Source of the DNA: Lyophyllum atratum
Lineage: Eukaryota; Basidiomycota; Agaricomycetes; Agaricales; Lyophyllaceae
Direction of reading: 5' to 3'
Assembly: GCA_014905825.1 (NCBI GenBank)
Contig: JACGCN010000008.1
Coordinates: 1,178,001-1,242,000 of the forward strand
Length of the DNA stretch: 64,000 nucleotides
This document shows, piece by piece, positions 1 to 11,512 of the stretch. A model generated the notes under the pieces. It saw nothing but the letters and a program-made list of their open reading frames with translations, was not told where the DNA came from and ran no database searches. The position numbers and the translations under genes are program-made. Position 1 is the stretch's first letter. Every line of letters begins with the position of its first letter.

Positions 1-660
1 AGTGAGCCATGGAGGCAGCGGCGACGAAAGTCCTTTAAATGTGAAGATTGGTGTTATGTGTTTCGCAGGGCATGTAATATATTGAGGCAAGCAAGTACAG
101 TCCGAGTAATCAAATAATATTGGAGCAGTACATAAGAAATGGAAAGGGATGTCCCTTGTCGATGTTGTAAAACAGAACGTAAACACGAAGCCATGGGTGA
201 AAGTAGCAGGTTCTGCGGCGACAGCGCGCGTTCACCAGCTTATTGGACGGCTGGGTGTCCCCGACTCTCTTACGTAAGTAAGAGGGAGGGTTTTGTCGGA
301 CTCGAACGACATTTGTCCCGCCAACTCTGGAAGCAGTCACGTGTTACATAGCAATGTTCTAGAATGTTCTCGAAAGTCTTCCCCTCCAGTGTTTTGATGG
401 AGAATTTGACGAAGATACTCTGTTCGACCTACCTCATAGACGAAGTCGAAGGAAGACAGGATTGTTTTTTAATAATATCCAAGATGTTGTCCCTCTGTGT
501 GATGCCGACGACGTGAGGATGTATCTCGGACAATTTTCCCGAGCTCTCCATATGAAAGAAGAATATGAACAGGAACCGTCCGTTGTCAACTTGTCCTGTT
601 TTAAATTATGTACAGGTACACGACTTGCAATTGTATCCTTTACCACCTGTGGTTGGTGTG

Positions 661-2291
661 ACTTCGCGAACCCAGACTCTGATGACATCAGATAGGGTTC
701 GCGAACATGCCTCAAACTCAGAAGTACGTTTCGCGAACATTGCCTCTGATCAGAAGGCAATATTCGCGAATAATGCTCTGCCTCAGAGGGCTGCTACATT
801 TTCTCACACACCCAGTCCCGCCTATAAACCCCGATTGGGATAGGCGCTCCCCTTACCTTCGAGCTCATCGTTCAGACTGGCAGCGCCGTCACTTCCTATT
901 TGGGCAAACTCTATTTATATATTCCCGCTTCAGATCATCGGAATCCCTGCTCGCCTCGATAGATACTGGAATCAGGGAATAGATGTATTATAGATATGAT
1001 ATACACTGGTTATAACTACAGCTATAGTGTATAGGGTCTAACCTCCCCCCGTCAGCCTTCTCAGCAGTCCCAATGTCTTCTGGTAAAATTAAAGCGTACC
1101 CCGATGCCAAGCATGAGCAACACGACTCTGAGTGGGCTGTCTTTGCGTGTGCGTCAGCATCCCTGCCCCCAACCGCGGCCGCCGAGCCCTCCGAACCTTC
1201 TCCTCCTGCCATAGATCCACTGCCCTTACAACCTAGTCACAACTACTCACAAAGGGCGTTGGTCCACTGACTGCGACATCTGAATCAGTTGGAATGTTGC
1301 TGGCAGGAAGGAAGATAGGAGTTCTGACCTTCAAACTGGGATGAGGCCTGCCCTACAGCCATTTCCGGGCTCGATTTGGGCGAGCGTGAAGAGTGACGAG
1401 GTGGGGCAAATGCCGGGTGGACACGATAGATGAACGAGGGATACTCATACGTGGCAAATCGGATTGGTGCCTCGGTCGTTGCCGAGATGTTTTCACACGC
1501 CTCCTGAAGGTCGCAAACGACGACGACGAAGCTTGTAACACTTCATTGACTATACCTCATTGACTATACCTGGTGGCAACTAAGGTATCAAAATAGACTG
1601 TACCATAGGTTTAATTTTTATTATGTAGTTAAAATCGAGGGATCTCTCCGCATAATCAACAAAACTTGTTTTTACTTTGTATGTTTCCGACTGTTTCCTA
1701 CCTGAGTACAAAATACATATCGGGTCTCCCTAGGTCTGTTGATAGTTGTGTTCCACTTGTATCCTACCACTGCGCTGATATGTTCGAGTAAAGTTATACT
1801 TCCACATCCTACTGGAATTCTTGCAGACTGTGTCCAAATATAGCGAGACTGTATCTCAGGCCTCCTGACAGACTTACTGCCATATTTTAGAATACGAGAA
1901 TTTTTATGGCGCATATGCGACCCATGTCCGACCCGTGTCCGACCTGTTTCCTACCCTGTGTGACCTGTTTCCTACCATGCATTCAATACATCCAGCCTTG
2001 CACTTGCCATTGAAGGTTGCCCCGAATGCGGAGGAACCTGAGGAGGAGCAAATGAGGTCGAAACGTTGAAATAAGCGATGATCAAAAAAGGAAGTTTTTG
2101 ATCGCTGTTTCGGACGACGAGCGGAGCTTATTGAGTGGCGGTGCACGTGGAGGGCGCGATGCGCCTGGCGGGAACAACGGAAATGTCGTGGGAAGGAGGG
2201 TTCGCGAAACTCGCCCTCTAAAGTCGTTTCTGTGATCAGAGTCACATTCGCGAACCCTGTTTGATCTCATCAGAAGATGGGTTCGCGAATT
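661..2291. mobile_element. Candidate non-autonomous DNA element with inverted TTCGCGAA arrays
   Basis: The 8-base palindrome TTCGCGAA occurs at 663, 698, 730 and 763 on the left and at 2201, 2247 and 2282 on the right. The right cluster read in reverse complement aligns with the left one: both begin with the palindrome followed by CCCA, then a CTGATGA-ATC block, then a second AGGGTTCGCGAA. The two clusters therefore form subterminal inverted repeats around about 1.4 kb. The interior holds only short reading frames, including a 65-codon frame at 1073-1270 that I cannot identify, so the element would need a transposase supplied elsewhere. I could not settle the outer ends or a target duplication. 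An alternative is two regulatory arrays that merely happen to be inverted. Confidence 0.5.
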
Positions 2292-2657
2292 ATTGGTTAC
2301 ATAGCCTGCCTTTACCAATTGTACTTATGCGCGCGTAATAAAATATGCTCAGCACGTACATACACATTAAACGTTAAACACTTATCCGTGGCAGTCTGAG
2401 AGTCGGGGATTGGCGCTTGCGCCGCGAGGATAATATAACAGATAACAGATAACTCCATTGTTCTCTGTTTCGGTCGGTTTATTTGTCACTATTTGTAGTT
2501 CTTGTTTTGCTCGGTCTTTGAAACGCACCAAGTTATCATACTTTACACCTCGTCAATGCTACTACGCGTACTTACACGCCGCTTTCCAAGTCGTCGAAGT
2601 CTTTTCTCCCTGGTACAACGTCACCCGCTCCCGCCCTTCACCGTCCGATCTGTAGCT

Positions 2658-4195
2658 ATGGCACGTCCGGAAGTTGTATTCAAGGAAGCAGACCCTCTTG
2701 CACCACCTCGATCCTCCAACAAACACGTCTCTGTCGACCCAGAGGGCAACACCCTCATTGATCTAGAGTTCATTGAAGAGCCACTAGGAGTCACCGCAGA
2801 GCAAGGCCACGGCTACCTTCGGGTCGAATTCGGCGATGCACTAGGTCCAGATAAGCGCTACAAAGTTGTGCGGAAGCTGGGGTGGGGCATGAACGCCAGC
2901 GTCTGGATGGCGTTTGACGAGAAGTATATGTCTTCACTGAGAGTCGTACATCTGGTACTCACAGCTTCTGTAGAGAGAAGAGATATGTGGCGATCAAAGC
3001 TCTGAAAGGATACTCGACCGATCTGTTCAAACGAAATGTGACGTGGGGGCTTCCCGCCCTACAGCGTGTAGCTTCGATACCTCCACCTCCCGGCATCGAA
3101 TCTACTCACTGGCCTCAACTTCTCGATCACTTCATACAGCCTGGACGTGACCGGGACGGAGAGCATCTGTGCCTCGTCACTGACGTTCTGGGCGGAGATG
3201 TGAAAAGCCTCCAGGTCAAGGTCGCTAGGAAAGGTTTACCTTTACCTCTGGCTAAGCGTATTCTCCTGCATACTTTGCGGGGCCTCGCACATATGCACCA
3301 CTGCAACATTGTGCACACGGATCTCAAGCACGACAATATCATGTTTGACGCAGGCTCGGCCGATATTGCAGCGCTCATCGAGGCGGACCCGCCGCGGCGC
3401 CACGCTCCTGAGGAGAGCTGGGAATGCACTGTCCAGGCAGCCGTCTCTCAACCATTGCCTCTTCCATCGTTATCCGAGGCTGTGACCCGCACCTACGTGG
3501 TCTCAGATTTTGGCTGCGGTGAGCACTCACGAATTTCCTCAGTATGTTGCAGCATTGACATATTGGCGTTCTCGTAGCGCAACCTACGATGGTTCACACT
3601 TTCGATGAGATCACCACTCCTGCACTGCGTTCACCGGAAGTCATTCTTCGAGGCCCATGGGACGAGAAGGTTGACATTTGGGCATTTGGATGCCTGGTGC
3701 GTTTGAACTTGCGCCAGTTTCCAACCATTCCGAACTGACTGGATAAATCTTCAGATATTTGAATTTATCACTGGCAGCGCGCTGTTTGAAATGAGATCTT
3801 ACCCAGAAGAGGGACTCGACGACGAAACTACATGTCACCTGTGGCAGATGCTCTGCTTTTCGCAAGGCCGCGTCACACGTGAGCAAGTCGAGGCGAGTAA
3901 GCTTGGGACGCAGTACTTCGACATCCCTGACAACGCCGACGACTCGTTCTGTTTGTGTTCTCTGCTTGGTTATAACGGCGTCGATTACTTACTTGGCAAA
4001 TCAGGCAATCTCAAGGGTCGTCCGACAATCTACAATAGCCCATTTTGGTCGTTACTCAAGAGATACAATGTGCTGGAGGAGGCGGATGTTTTTGCGACGG
4101 CGACGTTCATGCAGAGATGTTTGCGGTTGAATCCGAACGAGCGAGCGACGGCGCAGGAGTTACTTGACGATCCTTGGTGGCAAGATGCAGCATGA
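2658..4195 (+). CDS. SRPK-like serine/threonine protein kinase
   Basis: Four exons: 2658-2923, 2974-3518, 3578-3696 and 3755-4195, giving 456 residues. A glycine loop (KLGWGMNASVW) is followed by a VAIKALKGY lysine strand, the catalytic loop HTDLKHDN, a DFGC magnesium motif, an LRSPEVIL activation-segment end and a VDIWAFGC helix F. HTD in place of HRD and the SPEVIL segment are hallmarks of the SR-protein kinase family, whose members phosphorylate serine-arginine splicing factors; fungi carry many divergent SRPK-like copies whose substrates are unknown. The start was chosen as the first ATG of the open frame after a pyrimidine-rich leader. The kinase fold looks intact with all catalytic residues. 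The neighbouring P450 lies on the other strand and gives no functional hint. Confidence 0.9.
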
Positions 4196-4748
4196 TCATC
4201 AGGATACCGATAGTGAACGTTATCCAGTATCCATTAGGTGATGCAGGAGTGACTAGTCCACGATCGGCAGGTATGGTTTCGAACGGGCCTTTGTATTTGT
4301 GACACTGGCCCTTGGGGAAAGGAGTGTTTCCTCATCTCGTAACTCCTACTTGTCTGGATCGGCCACAGGGTCCGACAAGCTGGTGTCATTCCGAATTGTC
4401 GATGCCTAGGCAAGGGAGGAAATGAAATGTGTATCTCCTTGCCCCTTCTCTGGTCGTGCCCACATACTTATTGATCCTTTTCAAGCAGCCTGGCTCTGGC
4501 CAACGTGCATCATACATCATCACACCGTCATTGCAAACAATGGTGCATCACCTACTATGCAAGCTGGGGGTACTAGACGGGACGGACTGATCATCTACGA
4601 GGCCAACTCAATTCTTGAAAGCGCAATGCCCTGTCACACTGGGGTCTAGTACGTATGTCCATTCTCCTGAGGTGGGGGCACAATAAAGGGGGTTGGAATG
4701 TACGTCGGAAGGCGGGAGTAAGATACTAATGTTCACGCTTAGGTCAAA
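4196..4748. other. Convergent 3' intergenic region
   Basis: This stretch lies between the ends of the kinase and the P450, which converge. It should hold both 3' untranslated regions. I see no gene, repeat or RNA in it; the one 75-codon frame has no recognisable features. Confidence 0.5.
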
Positions 4749-6938
4749 CTAAGCCTCTAAACCCATGCCAGGCCACTCCCTTTGTGTATCCTCGTAGGTT
4801 CTTTCGACAATCATCCTCCTTCCTTCGGACCTGGGTCGAAATCCTACTCGGAACATCTTTGGAGCGCTGAGAATCCCCTCCGACCACGTAGCCTCCTCGT
4901 CCGCGATATCAGGGATAACCGGTGCACCCGTCGTGGGATCTGTCGGGGCATGGAAATCTATTGCCCAGACTAGGCGTGCGAGAACGATGAACAGCGAGGC
5001 TTCGGCGAGGTGCGCCCCTGGGCAGTACCGTCGACCCCAACCAAAGACATACCTATGTATGTGTGATACGGTAAGTTTGAGTAGAAAGAGCATGAACTGG
5101 TTTGAAAGGTACGCAACTCGTCTCGATCATGTGTTTCTTCAAGGAATCGCTCGGGTTGAAATGCCGTAGGGTTTCTGAGTTCACTCTGAGCATCTTACAG
5201 GCATACGTCAAAAGAAAGAGATCTCACGGAAAACGGACTGGGTCCATATGGATCGCCCATATATTCCCAATGATTGACGATCCCTTGGGAATAAAATATC
5301 CATTATACACTTCATCCTCATCAACACTGTGCGGGATACCTGAACGATGAGAGCAGTCAGGCAATACCAGAAATAATCGGTCAGCATCAGGCTGATACGT
5401 ACCCATTATAGCTGGAGGGTGCCTTCTCAGTGTCTCTTTGACGCACGCAACGAGATAAGGCAAGGATATTTCATCCTCGAATTCAGGCATCCTCTGGTCT
5501 CCAACAACGCGATCGACCTCCTCTCGAGCCTTCTCTAGAACATGAGGGTGACTCAGCATAAACAGAACAAACGCCTGCATGACGCTCGCAGATGTGTCTG
5601 AGCCTGCTTCAAGTACTGAAGCCGCTGTATATGCCAGCATCATATCCTTCATATACCCGTCAGAAGTGAGTCCGAGTCCCGGAAGGGAGAGCGGATGTCC
5701 AGCATCTGTACGCTGGATAAGGTAGGAAGAGATGTAGGACTCTATCATGGGTGGTTGATCCGTTTTCAGGTCGCGTTGCATGTCTGAAAGGAGGCCACCC
5801 CAAAGCTCCATTTCCCTAGACATAGGCCAGTTCAGTGCTTTTCATTATACCGCCGACGTAGGAAGAGTCCATCTACCAATGATGCATCTTGCGAGCCTCA
5901 ACCCGCCAGGGAGCCAGGGAGTCGGGTAGCTTGCGGAGGATTGGGAATGCGTCCGCTCTGGACGGCATTAGATCAAGTTAAGGGAAGTCATCGTTGCGAT
6001 GACGTACAGATAGTTCCCAGGTTGGACGACCCTTATTATATTCTCAAGGACAACATAAATCTTATGTCTACCCCGAATAGCGTTAGAAGATGGCCATTAC
6101 TGGAAGATAGGACTTACAGACGGGGACTATCAATGCTGTTGACGCGCTGTCCATATGTGACGGTCATCACAACACTAGTTGCCTATAAGGGAAACCTCGA
6201 TCAATTCTTCGAGCCTAGATAGCTATTATCCACACAAACGCACATATCTTCGAAACAGCGAGAACCAATGATTCTCCGGGACTTCTCCGTTGGGACCTGG
6301 TGCAAGGTCTTGCAGGCCACGGTCGCCATGAGCGAGGAGATCATGTAGGAGGACAGATGACTCCATAACCTGGATTGGGCGCATCTTCTTCGAAGGCCCA
6401 GGCCCGATGGCGTACTGTAAGCTCCGTCGTGCCGCCTTGAAATATGTGCCAGTCGATAAATTGCGGCAGACAAGCTACACCCTAACACACCTTCCATTCC
6501 TTATCATAGGGCATGAAGAGTATCCGCTGGCCGGCGCTCACAATATCATGCGCGACATGGGGCGGCGAGCGACTCGAGAAAGTCTTGCTGCGATTGACGA
6601 AAAGCTCTTCCGCGCCCTCAGCAGTGTTGAGGACGATAACGGTCTGCGGACCCAAGCCTAAGCGATATATTGCGCCGTATTCCTTCGCCCATTCGCGAAA
6701 CTGTAAAAATGATTAGCAAGGGCATTAATTCAGTGTAAGTGCACGTCCAACTTACCTTTGGATAGGGCCGAAGCACTGGAATCTGGAAGAGATTACCGAA
6801 AAAAGGTATACCACGCGGACCAGGCGGTAACTTAAACCCACGGCGACTTTCCCGCGCACGATGATGGTAAATAGCAGCTATTGAGATGGATGCAACAAGT
6901 GTCACGACGACCAGCTCAATATCGGGTGTCAGAGGCAT
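4749..6938 (-). CDS. Cytochrome P450 monooxygenase
   Basis: Ten exons: 6756-6938, 6491-6700, 6244-6435, 6118-6182, 6008-6067, 5877-5957, 5403-5815, 5228-5339, 5118-5183 and 4749-5052, giving about 561 residues. An N-terminal membrane anchor precedes the proline hinge LPPGPRGIPFFGN. Further on are the I-helix oxygen-binding motif AGSDTSAS, the K-helix ETLRRHPP (ExxR), the QPERF meander motif and the heme-cysteine loop FGWGRRYCPG. These are the full set for a microsomal class II P450, which would use an NADPH-P450 reductase at the ER. The substrate and CYP family cannot be told from sequence alone. An upstream in-frame ATG at 6983 would add 15 residues before the anchor; I prefer 6938. The second intron ends in CAAG rather than YAG, and the intron before the PELRNP segment ends in AGAG. 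Confidence 0.92.
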
Positions 6939-9254
6939 AGTCAGGACAGTTGCATAGAGGTGCAAGCAGAGCGTAAGTGGCAAGGCCTCTATGGATCCAG
7001 GCTAGTACTCCTTATAGCGGGAAGACACACGCATATGGAAGGAAGCAACTTGATGTAGCCTGGAACGTATGCCGGCATTAACCAGATCGCCCGCGGTGTT
7101 CATGCGCTCCATAGCTTGCCTCCTGATCTTATTCGTGCTAGCACATCCTGTCACATCGCGGATTTATCAGGGAGATGATGGAATGTCATGAATGCCGTGG
7201 AAGCCAGCTCGTCCAGGGCAGAACCTAAAAGTGCTAACTGGAAGGCAGGTTCCCTATTCCGACCGCGTTCGCGTTCACTATTGCGACTTCAAAATCGTAT
7301 CGGTACTATCCAGGGCCATCTGCAAACATACCTCTGGCCATGGCGGGTAGGGTAAAGGTGACAGAAGGTCCCGAGCGCTCATCATACGAACAGTGTTCGA
7401 TCGATGACTTAACCTATATAATTATCCAGCATGTTGGGCGGGGGAAGACGCCTCACAGGGGAAGTGAACCGCTGGCAGAGAAGTGCGCGTCGCCGTCAGT
7501 AGCCGCGAAAAAGATGGCAAGTCGTCTATAGAATCAAAAAATCCGCACTCACTGGCGCGCTAGGATACGAGATATATCGGTAGAGTGGCACGGAGACAAT
7601 CACGATCCATTGGAGCATCTTTGAAGTACAATTATGCAGAAGTGAGTCCTCTCTACGCAAGACGATCAGCTCGGGTGGTGAGACTGAGAGTTCTTGATGG
7701 GGCGAGTGTGGACTCGGAGTCTCTCCGAGACTCTCGGAGTTCTGAGTGAGCTTGAGCCGACACGTGCATCTTCAAGTTCTTTCAAACCATCACGATCTGA
7801 CAACCTCGAATACTCCCTGCAGCTATGCCTTGCTCTGACCCTCTGCACCCCATCTTTTCCATTAAATCTGATTGGATTTCTGCTTCCTCGCCACCATGAT
7901 CGACCATGAGTCATCAGCCAGACGTCGCTGTAAATACTGCGCATACCGACCGCTCACAAGTTGTACTCGTCCCATCGGAACTAGATAAACTAGACATTGC
8001 GAGCTTCAAATCGTGACACTTCTCGCTGGTCTCTCAGCCTCCCACTCTCCACCCCTCGTGTATCTCCTTTAAAGACATCTCTCATTCCTCCCATTTGACT
8101 TGTGGTTATCTATGTAGAAGAGGTGGCGTTCAATACTCCTAAAAGAGAGAATGGTCGATTGAACACTGCCGCTAGCATCTCTTCTGATGACCCACAGCGA
8201 GATTTTCCACATGCTTCCTCTATGTGCCGCCAGAACAAAGCTAGACAACAGTCTTCATCCTGGACCTGCGATCGAGACAGACGACTTGATGCAAGTACTA
8301 CTATGTCCCTGACCGGAATATGGATACCCATAACATCGACCCATATCTCGGTCACAGATCCTGGGCGCTACTGTAACTCATCCCGAGATGGCGATCCCTC
8401 GTGTCCTGACAAACTCCATTGAAGTACCCACGCGACTTGAGCTGAGCTCGTCTCTCACTTGAGGAAGCACCATTTGGGGCTTTTTTGGGCTGAGTGGACC
8501 AGAGTGTCCGACTGTTCTGATTCGATGGGACCATTATCCAAGGCTTCTTTCCTTCCAATCTTACCATCTTGATGCAACAGGTCCGCTCATCCCCTAGTTC
8601 CATTCAAATTTGGAGCACTATTCATGCGATGGTAGGTGATGGAGTGGTCATCCTCAGTGATAGGTAATTAATATCTACTTGAACAGCCTTAGTGTGGTAT
8701 GGAATGCCACGCGATTGCTGACTCGGAGGATAGCTGGATTACCAGTGAGCGCCGAAGACACACCGCCCACTCAATCGACCAATAATCAACCCTCGTACTT
8801 ACCAACACCTTCTTTAGACATCAGGTCCATGGCAGCATCTTTCTCGTAACAGGAGGCTATTTGGTGGTGCAACAAGAGACCGAGGTTTCAAGCGCTTGTC
8901 CGCAGTTGTCCGTGCTTCGATCCTCCGAGCAGGCCGCCTGCCATACTGCAAACCTGTTTTGCAACAGTCAACCCCGGACTCATCGGAAGATCGTCATCGA
9001 TATTAATATTAGATGCTTCTAGCCTGGCAGCGAAACTTCCACTGAAGAGCTAGCCATATAGGAGAGATCAATAAAAGGTGTATGTATACCTTCATCATGA
9101 TGCGAGGTCGTCTCATGCTAGACTGATGTTATTACCAGACAAAGCCATATAGCGCGACGGAAATCGACTAATACTCGAACTCGAACGCCCAACATCACAA
9201 GCTTATATATAGCTTAGGATCAACTCCCCCAAGGTTCTACGCACAACCTACCAG
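6939..9254. other. Intergenic, no gene recognised
   Basis: About 2.3 kb between the P450 start and the first DUF6534 gene. Both flanking genes point away from it, so it should contain two promoters. Several 60-100 codon frames occur on both strands, but none shows motifs, family resemblance or plausible exon structure. No long repeat is visible. Confidence 0.5.
9198..9212 (+). promoter_or_regulatory. TATA box of DUF6534 copy 1
   Basis: A TATATATA run sits about 45 bases before the ATG at 9255. Similar TATA elements precede the other copies (near 31998, 45060 and, on the minus strand, near 21755), so the core promoter appears to have been copied along with the gene. Confidence 0.5.
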
Positions 9255-10924
9255 ATGGCTTCAATACCCGCCCCGCCGACGATTCCAATTCCGCCCACTA
9301 TTTCGAATATGTGAGTCTTTCAGCTCATCACACCTTCACCTTCGTAATCGAGTTTTGCCAGAGCGGGCCCTGCTGTAATTCTTATCAATTATCGTGTTGA
9401 CAGCCATAAAACTCACGATGCTCGCATTAGCTTATTGGGGTCATGCTGAATTGGTTCCTGTATGGGGCCCTGGTCGTTCAAACCTGTAAGACAGCTTATG
9501 CCACTCGTAATGCTGCACGAGACTAATATTGATTATAGACGTATACACACAATGTTTTCCAAACGACACGAAGAAGCTCAAGTACCTCGGTATCTACAAA
9601 CATCTTTCAAGACGCCTGTAGCACTGATATTCTATTCTTCTCGCCCTACAGTATACATCGTATTTGCTCTCGACACCATCCAAACAGCTCTTGCCTCGGC
9701 AGATGCATACCACTGGTTTGCAGAGGGATATGGAAACATGCTCGCGTTGAATGATCCGTTTATCTCACCATTCGACAATCCAATCTTGGATGGGATCCTT
9801 GCGTTCGCCGTTCAGGTATTCTTCTGCTGGAGGATTTGGGTCTTGCAGAAATCAATCTGGATTCCAAGCCTAGTGCTCGTGGTTCGTGTCACGTCATGCC
9901 TCTGGAGCGTGATCTCACTTAGACGCAAATTTACAGGCTGCTGTGACTTCTCTGGCCGGGGCACTTGCCTCGGGGATCATGGTATGCTACTCGCTATATT
10001 TCCTCGACCTTACGCTGACTGTTTGACATCCTAGGGATTTAAACTGAACAGCCTTGCTGCCATGAATGAGCTGACCGTCGAATTTTCCGTAAATTTTGTT
10101 CCTATCATTCAGCAAAGCCGTTTCTTATCAAAGACCTAGCTGTGGTGCGGTGGTGCTGCGCTTGCAGATACCCTAATTGCCGTAATCATGACCTATCTAG
10201 TAAGTCACTGCTTCCTTCTCGAAAGCCTACCTACCATAATGACTTTTTTCAGCTTCTACGGGCGAGAAGCGGTTCGGAATACCGAAAGACGGATACTGTT
10301 CTCGTCAAAATTGTACGGCTCACGGTCGAGACAAACGCGATAACAGGTTCGTACTCTCAGAAGGACCAGATCATACCACTGCTGACGGACATTGATTTAG
10401 CCTCCGTTGCGATTGTCACGCTGGTGTGCAATCTGGCGGTAAATGTAAGTAATCCGACTCATCACCTTTGTTGAACGAAGTCGATTTATCACGTCTTTAG
10501 GGCCAAAACTCGTCGGCGGCCGTGGCTCCGTGAGTTTTCATTCTTCGATCGAGTTATATCTCCCCTCATTGAGCAACACAACAGTGGTTATGTCCTGGGG
10601 AAGCTGTAAGCCATGCACGTTTTACTTTAGCACATTTTCTGATCACTCTATCACAGATACTCAAATACGCTCATGGCGGTGCTCAACAATCGCATCTACA
10701 TGACGGGCAGACCCATGGTCCAACATACGAGTCTTGACAGGGACACTACCCGAGGTACCACTGGAATCATGGAGTTCCGAGGAAAACCCACGAGGACAGA
10801 GACGCTCGGAGACCATCAGTTGGAAAGCAAGGGTGCTCCTGAGGGAACGTTTAGGATCGGAGTCTTGGAAGAGACCGTGACGGATGTCAGCTATGGCGGC
10901 TCAAGGAATGAATTTGAGGTGTGA
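9255..10924 (+). CDS. DUF6534-type fungal multi-pass membrane protein, copy 1 (intact)
   Basis: Thirteen short exons join in phase to 339 residues: 9255-9310, 9362-9374, 9431-9485, 9539-9589, 9652-9881, 9937-9981, 10035-10088, 10140-10199, 10253-10346, 10401-10444, 10501-10529, 10585-10605 and 10657-10924. Family signatures are AGPALIGVMLNWFLYG, SADAYHWFAEGYGN, FDNPILDG and VFFCWRIW, ending in YSNTLMAVLNNRIYM and a polar tail. It is predicted to span the membrane about seven times. The family is abundant in agaricomycetes and has no assigned function; it is sometimes likened to receptors but this is unproven. Two exons are only 13 and 21 bases long, so automated annotation may well mis-splice it. 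Four further copies or remnants lie in this window. Confidence 0.85.
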
Positions 10925-11512
10925 CACCTGCTCAAATCCGTCCCTTCTGCTTGACACTAATATCGAACCCGTAGAAAACAACGATGTCCAAATCCTCAGT
11001 TTGATGGCACACACTCTTGGAAAGTGTTATCCACGCTTCTGTGTCGGTTTCTGCTAGCCATGGAACATGTAGTACCTTCCATGTCCAATCATTTATTGTC
11101 TTCATCGTGGATACAAGCGAGCGCCTGCGCCATGCTAAGCACATCGATACTTTTGGTACAACTAGGAGAACACAAAGTAGCGATAGATGGTGCGAAAATA
11201 TACATATCTATAACCAAGCGCAGGCCGCGCAGCTTCATGTCGGACCTTACCCCAATCTGCCGGATCGCTACAATCCACGTCGCCGATGGTGCACGCTCTT
11301 CGGTAGTTTTGGGACGCTGGAGCAGATTTGCGTTCCTAGCAAACATCTCAATTCTTGTTGAAGACATACAGCTGGTACCAATATGAGTTCAATGCCGCAG
11401 TGGCAGAGAGGCCCCATAAGCCCTATGACGTAGGGCCTCATCAAAAACGGTAATCATATAATTTTCCTCAAAGCTTATGTAAGCATATCTTTGCTCTTCA
11501 CCGCCGTCCACA
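10925..11512. other. Intergenic upstream of ENP2
   Basis: The stretch should carry the 3' region of DUF6534 copy 1 and the promoter of the ENP2/NOL10 gene. Open frames of 90-120 codons overlap one another on both strands at 11017-11386, but none has recognisable domains. Confidence 0.4.

Noticed and set aside
1073..1270. 65-codon frame starting MSSGKIKAYP inside the TTCGCGAA element
   Set aside because: Too short, no recognised motif and no supporting splice structure, though a TATA-like run lies upstream.
1541..1575. Doublet CATTGACTATACCT repeated in tandem
   Set aside because: A single two-copy short repeat; not informative on its own.
4749..6938. A secondary-metabolite cluster around the P450
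   Set aside because: Neighbours are a kinase and unrelated housekeeping genes; no synthase, transporter or further tailoring enzyme is adjacent.
9255..9700. Reading the long open frame 9462-10034 as the DUF6534 protein
   Set aside because: That frame runs through several introns. Family motifs and phase require thirteen short exons, and the frame's own first 60 residues match nothing in the intact copy 2.
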